From the NCBI GenBank assembly GCA_020736575.1, contig JAGPYM010000034.1, forward strand, positions 248,001 to 312,000: a stretch of DNA of 64,000 nucleotides, in the 5' to 3' direction. Each line of letters starts with the position of its first letter. Position 1 is the stretch's first letter. This document shows positions 21,898 to 31,488 of the stretch, in pieces. The notes under the pieces were generated by a model. It ran no database searches. It had not been told where the DNA came from and worked only from the letters and a program-made list of their open reading frames with translations. The position numbers and the translations under genes are program-made. The stretch is from Thelonectria olida. Taxonomy: Eukaryota > Ascomycota > Sordariomycetes > Hypocreales > Nectriaceae.

Positions 21898-22848
21898 ATG
21901 GGCGAACTCGAGATCACCGAGACTGCGATCACCAAGCTCACCATCAACGATGTCGACAGCGACGACGACGACAGAGTCGAGATCCCCACGGACTCGGACT
22001 CGGATTTCGATGAGACCACTATCAGCATCGGACTGAGCAAGACAGGAGAACGTGGTAGCGGCTACCACACCCGCAACGACCCCTCAGCACCATATCAGCG
22101 AGCCACAGTTACTGAGCGACGAGGCATCATTGAGGTCCGATGCAAGTCTCGCGAAGTCATCCACGGTGGCCTGTCTCCAGACTCTGAGGACAATGCGACT
22201 CTTCTCGTTTACGACCTGCACCTGGACACTACAAAAAGGTCTCGACGAATCCTATCAGCAACCCTCGAGTTCGAGTTTAGCAGCTCTGTCCCCGGCACAC
22301 CAGCGCCTGAGGTCCAAGCCATCGCACCTACAGGCCGTGTCGCGGTGCTGTCTTCAACCCAAGAGGAGTCACTGACTCGCGGCACCGAAGTGAAGGCATC
22401 AGCGGGCCAATTCGTTGACCTTGGTGCCTCGGCCAAGTGGGAGAAGACTGTCAATCGCACAACGAGCGACCAGGCCAGAGTGAAGGGACGCATCTTCAGC
22501 GACGACTATGGAAAGGGAGTGGGCGCGAGCTGGGTTCTCGAGGAGAATTCGTCAATCAAGTCGGGCGTGCCAAGCTTCCTCCGCTGCGCCATGCTTCTGA
22601 ATAGGAAGTTTGACGAGGAGAACTTCCAGTGCAAGGTCAAGATCAAGGCCGAGGCGGGTTGGAAGTCAGAGATGGGCAAGCTGTTTGGGTCGACACCGCA
22701 AGATGATCCGGTGCTGTTCGATCCCACGCTCAAGCCGACGAATAAGCTACGAAAAGAGTATGATCTAGAGAATCTAGGGGGTCTTGATCTGGATGACTTT
22801 GTGGAAATCGTGTTTGACAAGAGCCTGAGGAAGAAGGACGCTGCATAA
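21898..22848 (+). CDS. Uncharacterised 316-aa protein, acidic N-terminus
   Basis: I do not recognise this family. It is a single exon with a good start context (acaagATGG). Residues 1-50 are rich in Asp and Ser (DSDDDDRVEI, DSDSDFDE); the rest alternates charged and hydrophobic residues in a pattern typical of beta-sandwich proteins (IIEVRCKSREVI, LLVYDLHLD, ILSATLEFEFSS). There is no signal peptide or membrane span, and only two Cys. Codon use and length look like a real gene. It is divergent from the giant ankyrin/ZZ gene and 637 bp upstream of the ankyrin-subtilase, all within the NLR-like island, so a partner or guarded-protein role is a reasonable guess but no more than that. Confidence 0.75.
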   Translation: MGELEITETAITKLTINDVDSDDDDRVEIPTDSDSDFDETTISIGLSKTGERGSGYHTRNDPSAPYQRATVTERRGIIEVRCKSREVIHGGLSPDSEDNATLLVYDLHLDTTKRSRRILSATLEFEFSSSVPGTPAPEVQAIAPTGRVAVLSSTQEESLTRGTEVKASAGQFVDLGASAKWEKTVNRTTSDQARVKGRIFSDDYGKGVGASWVLEENSSIKSGVPSFLRCAMLLNRKFDEENFQCKVKIKAEAGWKSEMGKLFGSTPQDDPVLFDPTLKPTNKLRKEYDLENLGGLDLDDFVEIVFDKSLRKKDAA

Positions 22849-23484
22849 GCATAGATAGGTCGGTGTAGTTACCCAGTTAATTACAAATTCTCTTGAGATG
22901 AACTCCTGCATCGCATCGCAAGTAAACACATCGTGATCGACCACACCACTCAACCAGGGTGAGAACTCAACTGGAGCCCTGCGGAAAACCCAACCGGTTG
23001 AAACGGACTCATCCTCGAACGCTTCGCTGCCCGTCTCCCCACACCACTCCGCAGTAGCGTTGACAACATCTCTTAAACAGGGCTGAAGCAGCGTGGTGCC
23101 AAGGGCGGCTTGCGTCACAAGCCCCCTCGCAGACCCTCCCCTGCTGGCGGCTGAAGCGATCCCTGTAAGAACCCGCCTGTGGCCCCGAGCCAAGAGCAAG
23201 AAATTAACGCTTCCGCCAGGGGGAGTGGGACGCTGGAGGAGTCTGGGGGCCAAAAGTCGAGGCAGGGAATTGTGGACAGTGAGGGGGACGAGAATGTGTG
23301 CCATGGGGCCATTGCCCATCGGTTGGGGGGCAAGGCGGGTTGTTCAAGTCGAAACTCCACGGCGTTCTGCGCATTGTCGTAAGGCATAGTTGTGTCAAAC
23401 CGCCATTCGCATCAATTCATTTCTTACTTGTCGTTGGTCCATCTCGTTTTGTATCACGATACCCTCATACCACCCTCCGCCATC
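22849..23484. other. Intergenic, promoter of the ankyrin-subtilase gene
   Basis: A 181-codon open frame on the minus strand crosses this stretch but overlaps the 3' end of the 316-aa gene and has low-complexity composition; I regard it as spurious. Pyrimidine-rich sequence lies just upstream of 23485. Confidence 0.5.
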
Positions 23485-26400
23485 ATGAGTCCTACTGCTG
23501 ACCAAGACCTAATCGACAGCCCAAGGCCCGTAGATGACGCCGACACGGACCAGGCAGAGTCGAAGGCCGGGGATGAATCAAGTGAAGACGATACTGATGA
23601 GAGCGAAGACGACGGAGATAATGACGACCGCCAGAGCAAGATCTCGGTCAGGGAACTCTTAGACAGCATCCTGGCGAAAATCCGCGACGGAAAGCTGGAC
23701 CTCACAAACAAAGAGCAATATGCCAGCTTCGCTGCAGTCGACGGGGACCATCTCGCCTCAAATACCGGAGATCCAAAAAAGCCCACGGCGCTGCACCACA
23801 TCGCGGACATGGAGAAGAAGGATCTCCCACGGCTGGACAGCAAAATGCAGCCGCTCATCAAGTTTCTCGTTACCCGTCGGGACAACCTCAGTGTGCAAGA
23901 CCGTTCCGGCCACACGCCTCTTTACCTCGCAATCGAGGCTAAGAAGGAGAAGATGGTCCAGTGGATGTGCGACGCGCACTCAAACATTGCCGCGGTTCTC
24001 GCCATTGCGAGCAGCGACAAGATGAACTGTCTTCACATTGGCGTCGACAAGAGAGTCAAATTCCTTGATCTTCTCGTTGGCCACGCAGACGCCACGACTC
24101 TGGCAGCCAAGGATGCAAATGGCAACACGCCGCTTCATCTGGCTGTCGAGTACAAGAAGTGTAGAAAGGAGCAACTGCTCATCATTGGGCTCATTGTCAA
24201 TAAGAGCGACCAGACGATTCAAGATGCCGGTCGAGGGGGAGACTTCAACAACGCCGGCCTTTCGCCTTACCTCCATCATAAAGAGAGTGTGCGAAAGGCG
24301 CAAGAAAAGGAGAAGAAAAAGGCCAAGGAAGACAGCGAGCGCGAAAAGGTCATCCGTCGTCCGAACCCGAGCAATGCGGATGAACAGCCATCCAAAGGAG
24401 GAACCCCGCCTGGGCCTTCAGCTCAGAGTGGTGAGCCAGGAAATCGACCTGATCGACGCCTGAACACGCAGATGGACCCTCGTACCAAATACGGAGGACG
24501 ACCTGGGCCGACTCAAGCGACCCCTGTGGTGACTGCAGCGCCGCCCAATGGGCTTGACTTGGACGACAAGAAGAAGGCGGCTGGCGACAAGAAGGAGGCT
24601 GACAGCAGCCGCAAGTCTTCTTCCAGGGTTGACGAGGCTACCTTGAAGAGCGTGGAACGCTTTCTAAAGCTGCACTATCTTCGCTCTCGGAGTTACAGCG
24701 TCGCAATGGAGATTTTGTACGGGCGACACACGACGTCAGGTAAGAAGCCTTGTCGCGACGCTTGTCGAGTCCAAGATGGAGGAGAGCTAACATGCCCCAG
24801 ACCAGGAACTGTACTTTGACATGTCTGGCGAAGTCAACATCACTCAAGCTGGGCTGGAGAATCTCCTGTCAAAGCTCAAGTTCGAGGACATTCTCCAATA
24901 CGTCGCCATCCCCAAGATGAACGTCGAGCTGAGCAGAGCTGGCGCCAGCAGCAAGCGATCTGGTGCTAGCTGGCGCTCGTCGTCCAAGCCAGACGGTGCA
25001 GGCAAGCGAGACTTGTGCTACATCTTTGACCGGTTGCGCAAGAAGGGCGTCAAGACCATCCTGAAGGTGGTAATTGACGACACGACCATGCCGGCGCATA
25101 GCGACGAAGCCATTGAAGACGCGCTCAAGGGGATGGACGTTGAGGTTTGGGAGTGGAAGAAGACCGACTTGTGCACCGAAGTGATCTACAAGGTGGCTCC
25201 CAAGGCGCGCCAGGTGCACCTTTATTGGAGCGGTAACAACGCGGTGCTTAGAGGATGGAGTGAGGAGGGAGGTTTGAAGAAACTGCGAGAATTGAAGACT
25301 GTAAATCTTCATATCCAGCAGGTAAGTCCACTCCAGATACAGGCCAAAGACACATCTAACGCCTTCCGTAGGGCCTTGAGTCGAGCTCTCGCACGCAGCA
25401 AAACGTAGAAGAGTTCTTTTACCGCATGAAGAAGCTGTCCCCCGAAGTCACCATCTTCAAGGAGGGCCCCATCATCCATCGCGAGATTGCCGATATGAAC
25501 GCTGCCCGCCCAGAGGACCAGGCCGAGCACTCAACGAAGCATGAGTGGATTCAGTGCATGAAGGAGTTTCGCAAGCTGCTGTTCGATGCTGAGAGGTACT
25601 ACGACCGTCAAAAGATCGAGGAGAGCATCGAAGAGCCCATCAAGGTTGCTCTCATTGACGATGGCGTCGACTTTAAGGACTTGGAGTACAACTTCCTTGG
25701 TGGACGGACGTTCTGCACGCGCGATGAGGAGCACAACCTGAACGATCCGTATTACGTCTCCAGTACGGGCCACGGAACCACCATGGCGAAGCAGATTCAC
25801 CTTCTCTGTCCTCGAGCGCAGTTTTACGTTCTGAGGCTGGAAGACCATCCCTCCGAAGAAGCAGTTCCGCAAATCACAGCCAAGAGTGCTGCGCAGGTAC
25901 GAGAACTTGCCGATGCTGCCCTCAACTGGAGAAAATAAACAGCTAACATTTTGTAGGCAATCCGTGCGGCTGTGAGAAAGGGAGTGCACATCATCTCCAT
26001 GTCCTGGACCATCGATCCACCTGAAGATGAGGACGAGAGACGAGCCCTCGACAGCGCCATCACCGAGGCTGCAAACGCTGACATTCTCATGTTCTGCTCC
26101 GCCAGCGACAAGGGAGCCAAGCAGGCCGCTACTTACCCGGCCAAGGCGACATCGAAGATCTTCACCATCGGAGCTGCCACCGCGTCCGGCGCCGCTGATC
26201 CCTGGGTCGGCAATCTGACCAACATCAACTTCACGTTTCCTGGCAACAAGGTGCAGCTGGACAACGGGCCGACCGACACGACTTTGAAGGAAGTGACTGG
26301 CTCATCCGTCGCGACGGCGCTGGCCGCGGGTCTGGCGGCGCTGATCCTATACTGCGTGCAGGTGCGGGTGCTATTGGCGCCAGACAACAACGAGAAGCAG

Positions 26401-26610
26401 AAGGCGCGCCGGGACTTCCAGGCAATTAAGAAGCACGATAGCATGATGAAGGCGCTGAAAGATATTGGCACGACGGAGGCGAGCAATCACAAGTTCATTG
26501 AGGTGTGGGAGGTGTTCGGCAAGAAGGTGGAGGAGAAGGAAAGGGTGGACCAGGAGAATTGGATTGAGCTGATTGCTGACATTGGAACTGCCTTGTGTAG
26601 GAGAATTTAA
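23485..26610 (+). CDS. Ankyrin-repeat subtilisin-like serine protease (S8), 984 aa
   Basis: Exons 23485-24739, 24801-25321, 25372-25896 and 25957-26610, all with GT-AG introns and phase kept. I chose the ATG at 23485, in a CATCATG context after a pyrimidine-rich leader; an ATG 31 codons upstream is in frame but less likely. An acidic head (EDDTDESEDDGDNDD) is followed by ankyrin-like units at about 90-260 (HTPLYLAIEAKKEKMVQWM, NTPLHLAVEYKK), a Lys/Pro-rich linker, a middle domain, and a C-terminal S8 catalytic domain. The triad is present: Asp688 (VALIDDGVD), His726 (GHGTTMA) and Ser884 (TGSSVATALAAG). There is no signal peptide, so it is probably cytoplasmic. S8 domains are known as effector modules of fungal NLR-like proteins; here the protease stands alone with ankyrins, next to NLR-like genes. 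The link is inference. Confidence 0.9.
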
Positions 26611-27247
26611 TGGTTATGATACACGGAGGAGAAGAATAAGTCTTGTTCAGCTGATGTTCCATTGTGTATGCGGCGAATGAGCGCGCATGGTGTCACAGCA
26701 ACAAGGCTCCGAGGTGATGTCAACTGTCAGACCAAGAAGCAATGCAACTCATTCAAACTTATCCCAATGATCTTAAGGCCAAAATGGAGTAGCCTGCTAC
26801 TCAAAGGAGTTGAATTCCGATGAAATTGGTAGCTGACTGATGTGTTGAGTGAATCTGGGCTCGTGAGTGGGATGGCTGCAGCATCCCGGTGGGATAAAGC
26901 AACAGTTACTCTCGATGTTGGAGGCATACGATGACTATCCCACGGGTCAACATCCCACATAGATAAACTGTCATCAATTGCCTGCTTGTTTTGTTGGTGA
27001 GTAATTCGCGCTTACTCAATCCTCAATCCGTCCCGAGTGGGATAGCGGGTGGCTCTCAATACGCTCGCGGCGCCATGAGCCCTTGAGACGCCTTGTGAAT
27101 CGTCTCTTCCTCGTTGCACCGCTGCATATAGTAATTCCGATATCTGGCTTGTTTAATCTGCCGAATTACCTCTTCTCGCAAGCAAATGGAAACTTCGAAC
27201 ACAAAACTCAAGTCCCAAAAAACGTCCCCCTCCAGACAACAGCCAAG
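26611..27247. other. Intergenic, upstream of the DUF1993 gene
   Basis: No gene. Contains the GTGGGAT motif cluster listed separately, and a short pyrimidine-rich leader before 27248. Confidence 0.5.
26867..27043. promoter_or_regulatory. Cluster of five GTGGGAT/ATCCCAC heptamers
   Basis: Copies at 26867-26873 (+), 26889-26895 (+), 26937-26943 (-), 26952-26958 (-) and 27037-27043 (+), with an additional CATCCC at 26882. Both orientations occur within 177 bp, 200-380 bp upstream of the DUF1993 start. They may be binding sites for a zinc-finger or GATA-like regulator; the factor is unknown. Confidence 0.4.
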
Positions 27248-27823
27248 ATGAGCTCAATTGCGTTCTACGACAGCGCCGTACCCCATGTTACAGCAGGTTT
27301 AAATGCTCTTATTCACCTTCTAGATAAGATCGAGGAGCATGCCGCCAACTCTTCCACCTCCGTCGACACCCTCATCAACGCTCGACTTGCCCCAGACATG
27401 CACCCTCTCACATTCCAAGTCTTTGTTGTTTGCGACGCCGCCATGCAGATTGCTTCGCGATGTCAAGCCATCGACCCGATAGTCTGGGAGTCAGGCCCCG
27501 GTGAGCTCAAAACACTGCAAGATTTACGCAAAAGAGCCAATGCCGCGCGAGACTTCGTCCAAGAGTCCGATCCTCAGAAATTCGTCGACCCTGAACTCGA
27601 CGTCACATTCAACATGGCTCCTGGAAAATATATCACCGCAAAGGCTCGCGAATTCGTCAACGGCTTCGCTCTCCCAAACATGTACTTCCATATCATTACT
27701 ATGTACAATATTCTCCGCAGCAATAGGGTGCCAATCGGGAAGGTGGACTATTTGGATTTCTTCTTGGGGCGATATGTACCTCAAGCACTGGGAGTTGCCT
27801 GCAACGACGGCGAGAAGCAATGA
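27248..27823 (+). CDS. DUF1993 family protein
   Basis: 191 aa from the ATG at 27248 (agccaagATGagc); the open frame extends 55 codons upstream, but that part looks like untranslated leader. It contains the landmarks of the family: YDSAVPHVTAGLNALIHLLDKIEEHA at the start, LINARLAPDMHPLTFQV, FVVCDAA, and a late NMYFHIITMYNILRSNRVPIGKVDYL followed by FLGRY. The family is an alpha-helical, DinB-like bundle found in bacteria and fungi, with no established biochemical role. There is no signal peptide or membrane span. It is a single exon. Confidence 0.88.
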   Translation: MSSIAFYDSAVPHVTAGLNALIHLLDKIEEHAANSSTSVDTLINARLAPDMHPLTFQVFVVCDAAMQIASRCQAIDPIVWESGPGELKTLQDLRKRANAARDFVQESDPQKFVDPELDVTFNMAPGKYITAKAREFVNGFALPNMYFHIITMYNILRSNRVPIGKVDYLDFFLGRYVPQALGVACNDGEKQ

Positions 27824-28034
27824 TCTTGCAATGTTACTATGCACGAAAATCTTTCAAATTTCCAAAAGTCAATTGATGTTCCTTGCTATCAATCGCGAAA
27901 CACTCCAGCACATGAGCGGCCTCATTCACGGAAAGCCCCGTTCTCCGTCATCTTCATCTGATCCTCTGTCAACTCGAGCCCGAGATTTAGCTCTACACGA
28001 GAATTAAGAGATAGAATAAGAATAGAAACCACGT

Positions 28035-29611
28035 CTACCGTGGTGCTGGCCATCTAAACTGCGCACCCGGGTGATCATCTCTGACTCTCGGCCCTAACCC
28101 ATCTCCAAGATAATTCTCTCTCGTCGTCGACGCCGCGTAATCCTCCCAGAAGACTCCCCTCGCTCTGAGCTCAGGAAGTAGCCATTCCACAATATCTTCA
28201 AAGTCTCTTGGGTTCACCGCGTACGAGATGTTGAAGCCGTCGATGCCAGCTTCGTCGATCCAAGTCTGCAGAATATCCGCGACCGTCTTGGGCGATCCGA
28301 TGGCGCGGGCGTGAGCGCCTCCAACTGCGAGCTCTTGCGCAATTCGCTTCTTAGTCCATTTAATCCCATCTGTGCCAGGGACTGTGGCGGACCATGTGGA
28401 AATCATGCTCTGGATCGATCCGGGCCCGGAAAACTTGAAGTCTTCGTCGTCTGCCCACTTGTCAAGATCGACACCAGTCCATCCACCAAACAGAGTCAAG
28501 GCACCCTCCAAGTCCGCATACGAGAGGTACTCTTCGTACTTGGCCTGTGCCTTTTCGTCCGTCTCGTCCACGATGACCAGAATTCCCGCAATCAGCTTGA
28601 CATGGCTGGGATCCCTCCCCTGATTGACGACTTGCTGTCGGATATCGTCGACAGTCTTCTTCACTGCGGTGGGCTCCATTCCGGGGAGAAACATACACTC
28701 GGCATGTTTAGTCGCGAAAGCCTTGCCCGCACTGCTTGCTCCTGCTTGAAAGATGAAGGGCGTACGTTGAGGTGATGGCTCCGTTGTCAGTGGCCCAGAA
28801 GACTTGAAGTACTTTCTAAGGTCGGGTTAGCACTTTTTAATACATGGTAGATGCCGTCCAATGCTAGTTTTCTCACCCTTCGTGGTTGATCTCGCGAACT
28901 CGCCCGGGTACCGTGTACTGCTTGGTCACATCATCACGAACGACCGCATCGTCTCTCCAAGAGCCTTCCCAAAGCTTGTAAGACAGCGTCAAGAACTCTT
29001 CCGCAATCTGATACCGTTCATCGTGGGCGATCTGTGTAGCCAGTCCGAGGTTTTTAGCAGCCGTTTCCAAATGGCTGGTCACGGCATTCCATGCAACACG
29101 GCCTTTGGTTAGATGGTCAAGGGTTGCGAACCTCCGGGCCAGGAGGAATGGGTTCTCGTAGGTGGTCGATGCAGTGACTCCAAATGACAGGCGCTTCGTC
29201 ACTGCAGCCATTGCAGCGACTGGAAGGCTGTGGCCTGTGTCAGTAATGGCATCCCAGTCCCCATCATTGCTACTTACAATGGATCGGTAATCGGGAATTG
29301 CGCAGCACCTGGTAGGCCAGGATCAATGCTTCCTCGGCCTTTGTAGACGCCATAGTGGCTCAATACATCGGCAATAAATAGACCATGGAACTTGCCCTTC
29401 TCGAGGACTGTTGCCAGGTCGGTCCAATATTCAATATCAGTGTATTGGGAAGTACGATTACGCGGGTGTCGCCAGAGCCCTGGTTCAGTCAGCTTCGACA
29501 GATCCTTCCGATGAGATTACCGAACTTGCCTGGGGCTAAATGGCCGGGAGTGCTCATGCTGAAGGCATTCAGAATCCATTGTTTCTTGCCAGTAGCTGTT
29601 TGATCGGCCAT
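28035..29611 (-). CDS. Flavin-dependent monooxygenase, NtaA/SnaA/SoxA (luciferase-like) family
   Basis: Exons 29530-29611, 29278-29479, 28877-29227 and 28035-28815 give 471 aa with phase kept. The first intron appears to start with GC (AG|GCAAGT); using it yields LAPGLWRHPRN, the family's usual ...GLWRHP, whereas the nearby GT alternative adds four residues. Landmarks: FIADVLSHYGVY, DPFLPVAAMAAVTKRLSFGVT, NPFLLARRFATLDHLTKGRVAWNAVTS, FIFQAGASSAGKAFATKHAECMF. This is the TIM-barrel family of FMNH2-using enzymes that oxidise nitrilotriacetate, EDTA, dibenzothiophene sulfone or sulfonates, with reduced flavin supplied by a separate reductase; none is seen here. Fungal members are thought to act in sulfur or xenobiotic use. 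Confidence 0.9.
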
Positions 29612-30361
29612 ACTGCCATAAATGTTTTGATAAGTGAGACTGGGACAATCTGGCGAGATGGTATGGTTTAGTGCTTGCTTTCAGCTTTTGTAAACCCGAA
29701 ATGCCAGATATCCAGCCCATTATATCCCAAGACTTGCCAAGAAGTGTGCGCTAATTCTTTGCCCATCGATGCCGGATTCTCATAGATCAATGCCGAAGGA
29801 TCCTAATCGTGATTTTACTAAGAATCACACCATCAAAGGTCGATGGAGAATAGGGCTGCTGAAAGAGATGATACCAATAGACCACGAAAACGACCCAGTA
29901 TTCGTTCGAGTGACATTATCCCCGGCGCGTTATATCCGTCATTCTAGTGTCTGATCATTCGGCAATCTTGCTCTCAGATCGATCCAAGCCGTGCAAGCAC
30001 ACAGAACGTCACTCTCAGCTTACGTCGATGCCATCTATAGTCCCATTATACAGTGGAGGATGAGTCATTGCACCACTGATCCTAGTTATGGTGCGAACTG
30101 ATATCAGCAGCCGCAACCGATGTATCCTCATCTCCGTTGGGAGAGATTCACTTGGAAGCCTCCAAACCACTATGATGCACTGAGGTCCAAAGAAGCCATG
30201 GCTAGCCCCTTCACCAATACCCATGCATTGACTCAAAGACGTGTGAGTTGTATATTTGAGTCCGCTTTGCGGTGAAATAAAAATCTTTTGGCAACATCAT
30301 TCCAGCCCCCATCTGCTAACATCGAACACACCATAATTACAAGCCCAAATATCACAACAAG
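29612..30361. other. Intergenic, divergent promoter region, no gene seen
   Basis: Between the flavin monooxygenase (minus) and the small Cys-pair ORF (plus). Only short incidental ORFs. Confidence 0.5.
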
Positions 30362-30649
30362 ATGTTGTCTGTCGACTATAGTTGCCAAAAGTGCGCCAAA
30401 ACCATTGATTTAGACCAGAAGAAAGATAACTTGATCAAGTGTGAGCCCTCTAAAAAGAGCGAGGAGTGCGAGCCATCCAAGAAAGGCGAGGATGGCGAGC
30501 CTGAAGAAAAGCTGAAACTCAAGATGAACCTCCTCCCGAGGAACTGCCCCCACTGCCGGTCGGTCGTGGAGTGGAAAACAATATCGATCCCTGAGCCAAA
30601 AGATTGGTTCGGGGATCAGGAGGATTTCAAGAGCTTTTGGGCCTGGTGA
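30362..30649 (+). CDS. Small protein with two CxxC pairs, 95 aa
   Basis: Family not recognised. The frame starts in a good context (caacaagATG). CQKC at residues 8-11 and CPHC near 62-65 could form one zinc ribbon. Between them lies a Lys/Glu-rich stretch with the unit CEPSKK repeated twice. A consensus donor (GTGAGT) overlaps the stop codon, so the true protein may continue through an unrecognised intron. It converges on the J-protein gene, 102 bp away. It could be a small nuclear or cytosolic zinc protein, or a non-functional ORF. Confidence 0.45.
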   Translation: MLSVDYSCQKCAKTIDLDQKKDNLIKCEPSKKSEECEPSKKGEDGEPEEKLKLKMNLLPRNCPHCRSVVEWKTISIPEPKDWFGDQEDFKSFWAW

Positions 30650-30751
30650 GTTTTGAGGTCCAGTCTCACTTTCAATCTTGGGGGATCAGAAGAAACGGGT
30701 GTTGGGATAACTCCTAGATTGCTTGGGCATAGACATCCTTCAATACTTAAA

Positions 30752-31488
30752 TCAATCCAGTTCCATGACCTTCAGTTCAGCTTCCTCCAATGCCTTCCTG
30801 TCGGCGAGATACGCGGCTTGTCTCGCGGCTTGTTCCCGCTCTCTCCTGTCCCGTTCATCTTTGATCCTGTACGCAGCCTCTCGAACTCTCATCGCTGCCT
30901 CTCTGATTCTTTGTCCGGACTCTCGTAGTCGTTGAGCAGCCGCTTCCCTCTGTAAGCGCACAGCTTCGTCTTGGGCACGTTTCAGCTGGTCTTCCTTCGC
31001 CCACCTATAAGCATCCCCCTTTTCTCGTCTGGGTTGTCCTTCTCTGGCTGGCCGCGAGTTGTTCTCATTGGGTTTTGTTTTCTCTGGCCAAGGCCCAGCT
31101 GAGTGCATGGGTGTGGGTTGTGGTGCTGGTCGTGGTACTGGGGCTGGCCTTGGTGGCGGCGCTGGTGCATTAACTGGGACAAACTGCGCCTTCACTTTGA
31201 TCTCCTGTTGTCGTCGCCGATCAAACTTCTGTCGGGTCTGAGGATCAACCAGAATTGAATATGCATGTTGGAGCTGCAAACGAGTTCAGCATTAAATATC
31301 TATCTAAGGTGGAAAGGTAGAATGCATCTCACAAGCTGAAATTGTATCGTCGCTTCCGCGTTGTCGGGATTTCGATCCGGATGTCTCAGCTTAGCAAGCC
31401 GACGATAGCTTGAGCGAATCGCAAGATCATCTGCATCGGGCAGAACTTCTAGAATCGTATAATAATCTTGAAACTTGTCGGTAGTCAT
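30752..31488 (-). CDS. J-domain (DnaJ/Hsp40) protein, 225 aa
   Basis: Two exons, 31333-31488 and 30752-31273, with a 59-nt GT-AG intron inside the J domain. Residues 6-70 form the domain: DYYTILEVLPDADDLAIRSSYRRLAKLRHPDRNPDN, with the HPD tripeptide that stimulates Hsp70 ATPase, then after the intron LQHAYSILVDPQTRQKFD. A Pro-rich linker (PAPPPRPAPVPRPAPQPTP) follows, then a long charged Arg/Glu/Ala-rich helix likely to be a coiled coil (about 140-220). There is no Gly/Phe region or zinc centre, so it is class III (type C). Such proteins are common and expanded in ascomycetes; the client is unknown. Confidence 0.9.

Noticed and set aside
22774..23319. 181-codon frame on the minus strand between the 316-aa gene and the ankyrin-subtilase
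   Set aside because: It overlaps the coding 3' end of the 316-aa gene, lies in the promoter of the next gene and has no recognisable motif.
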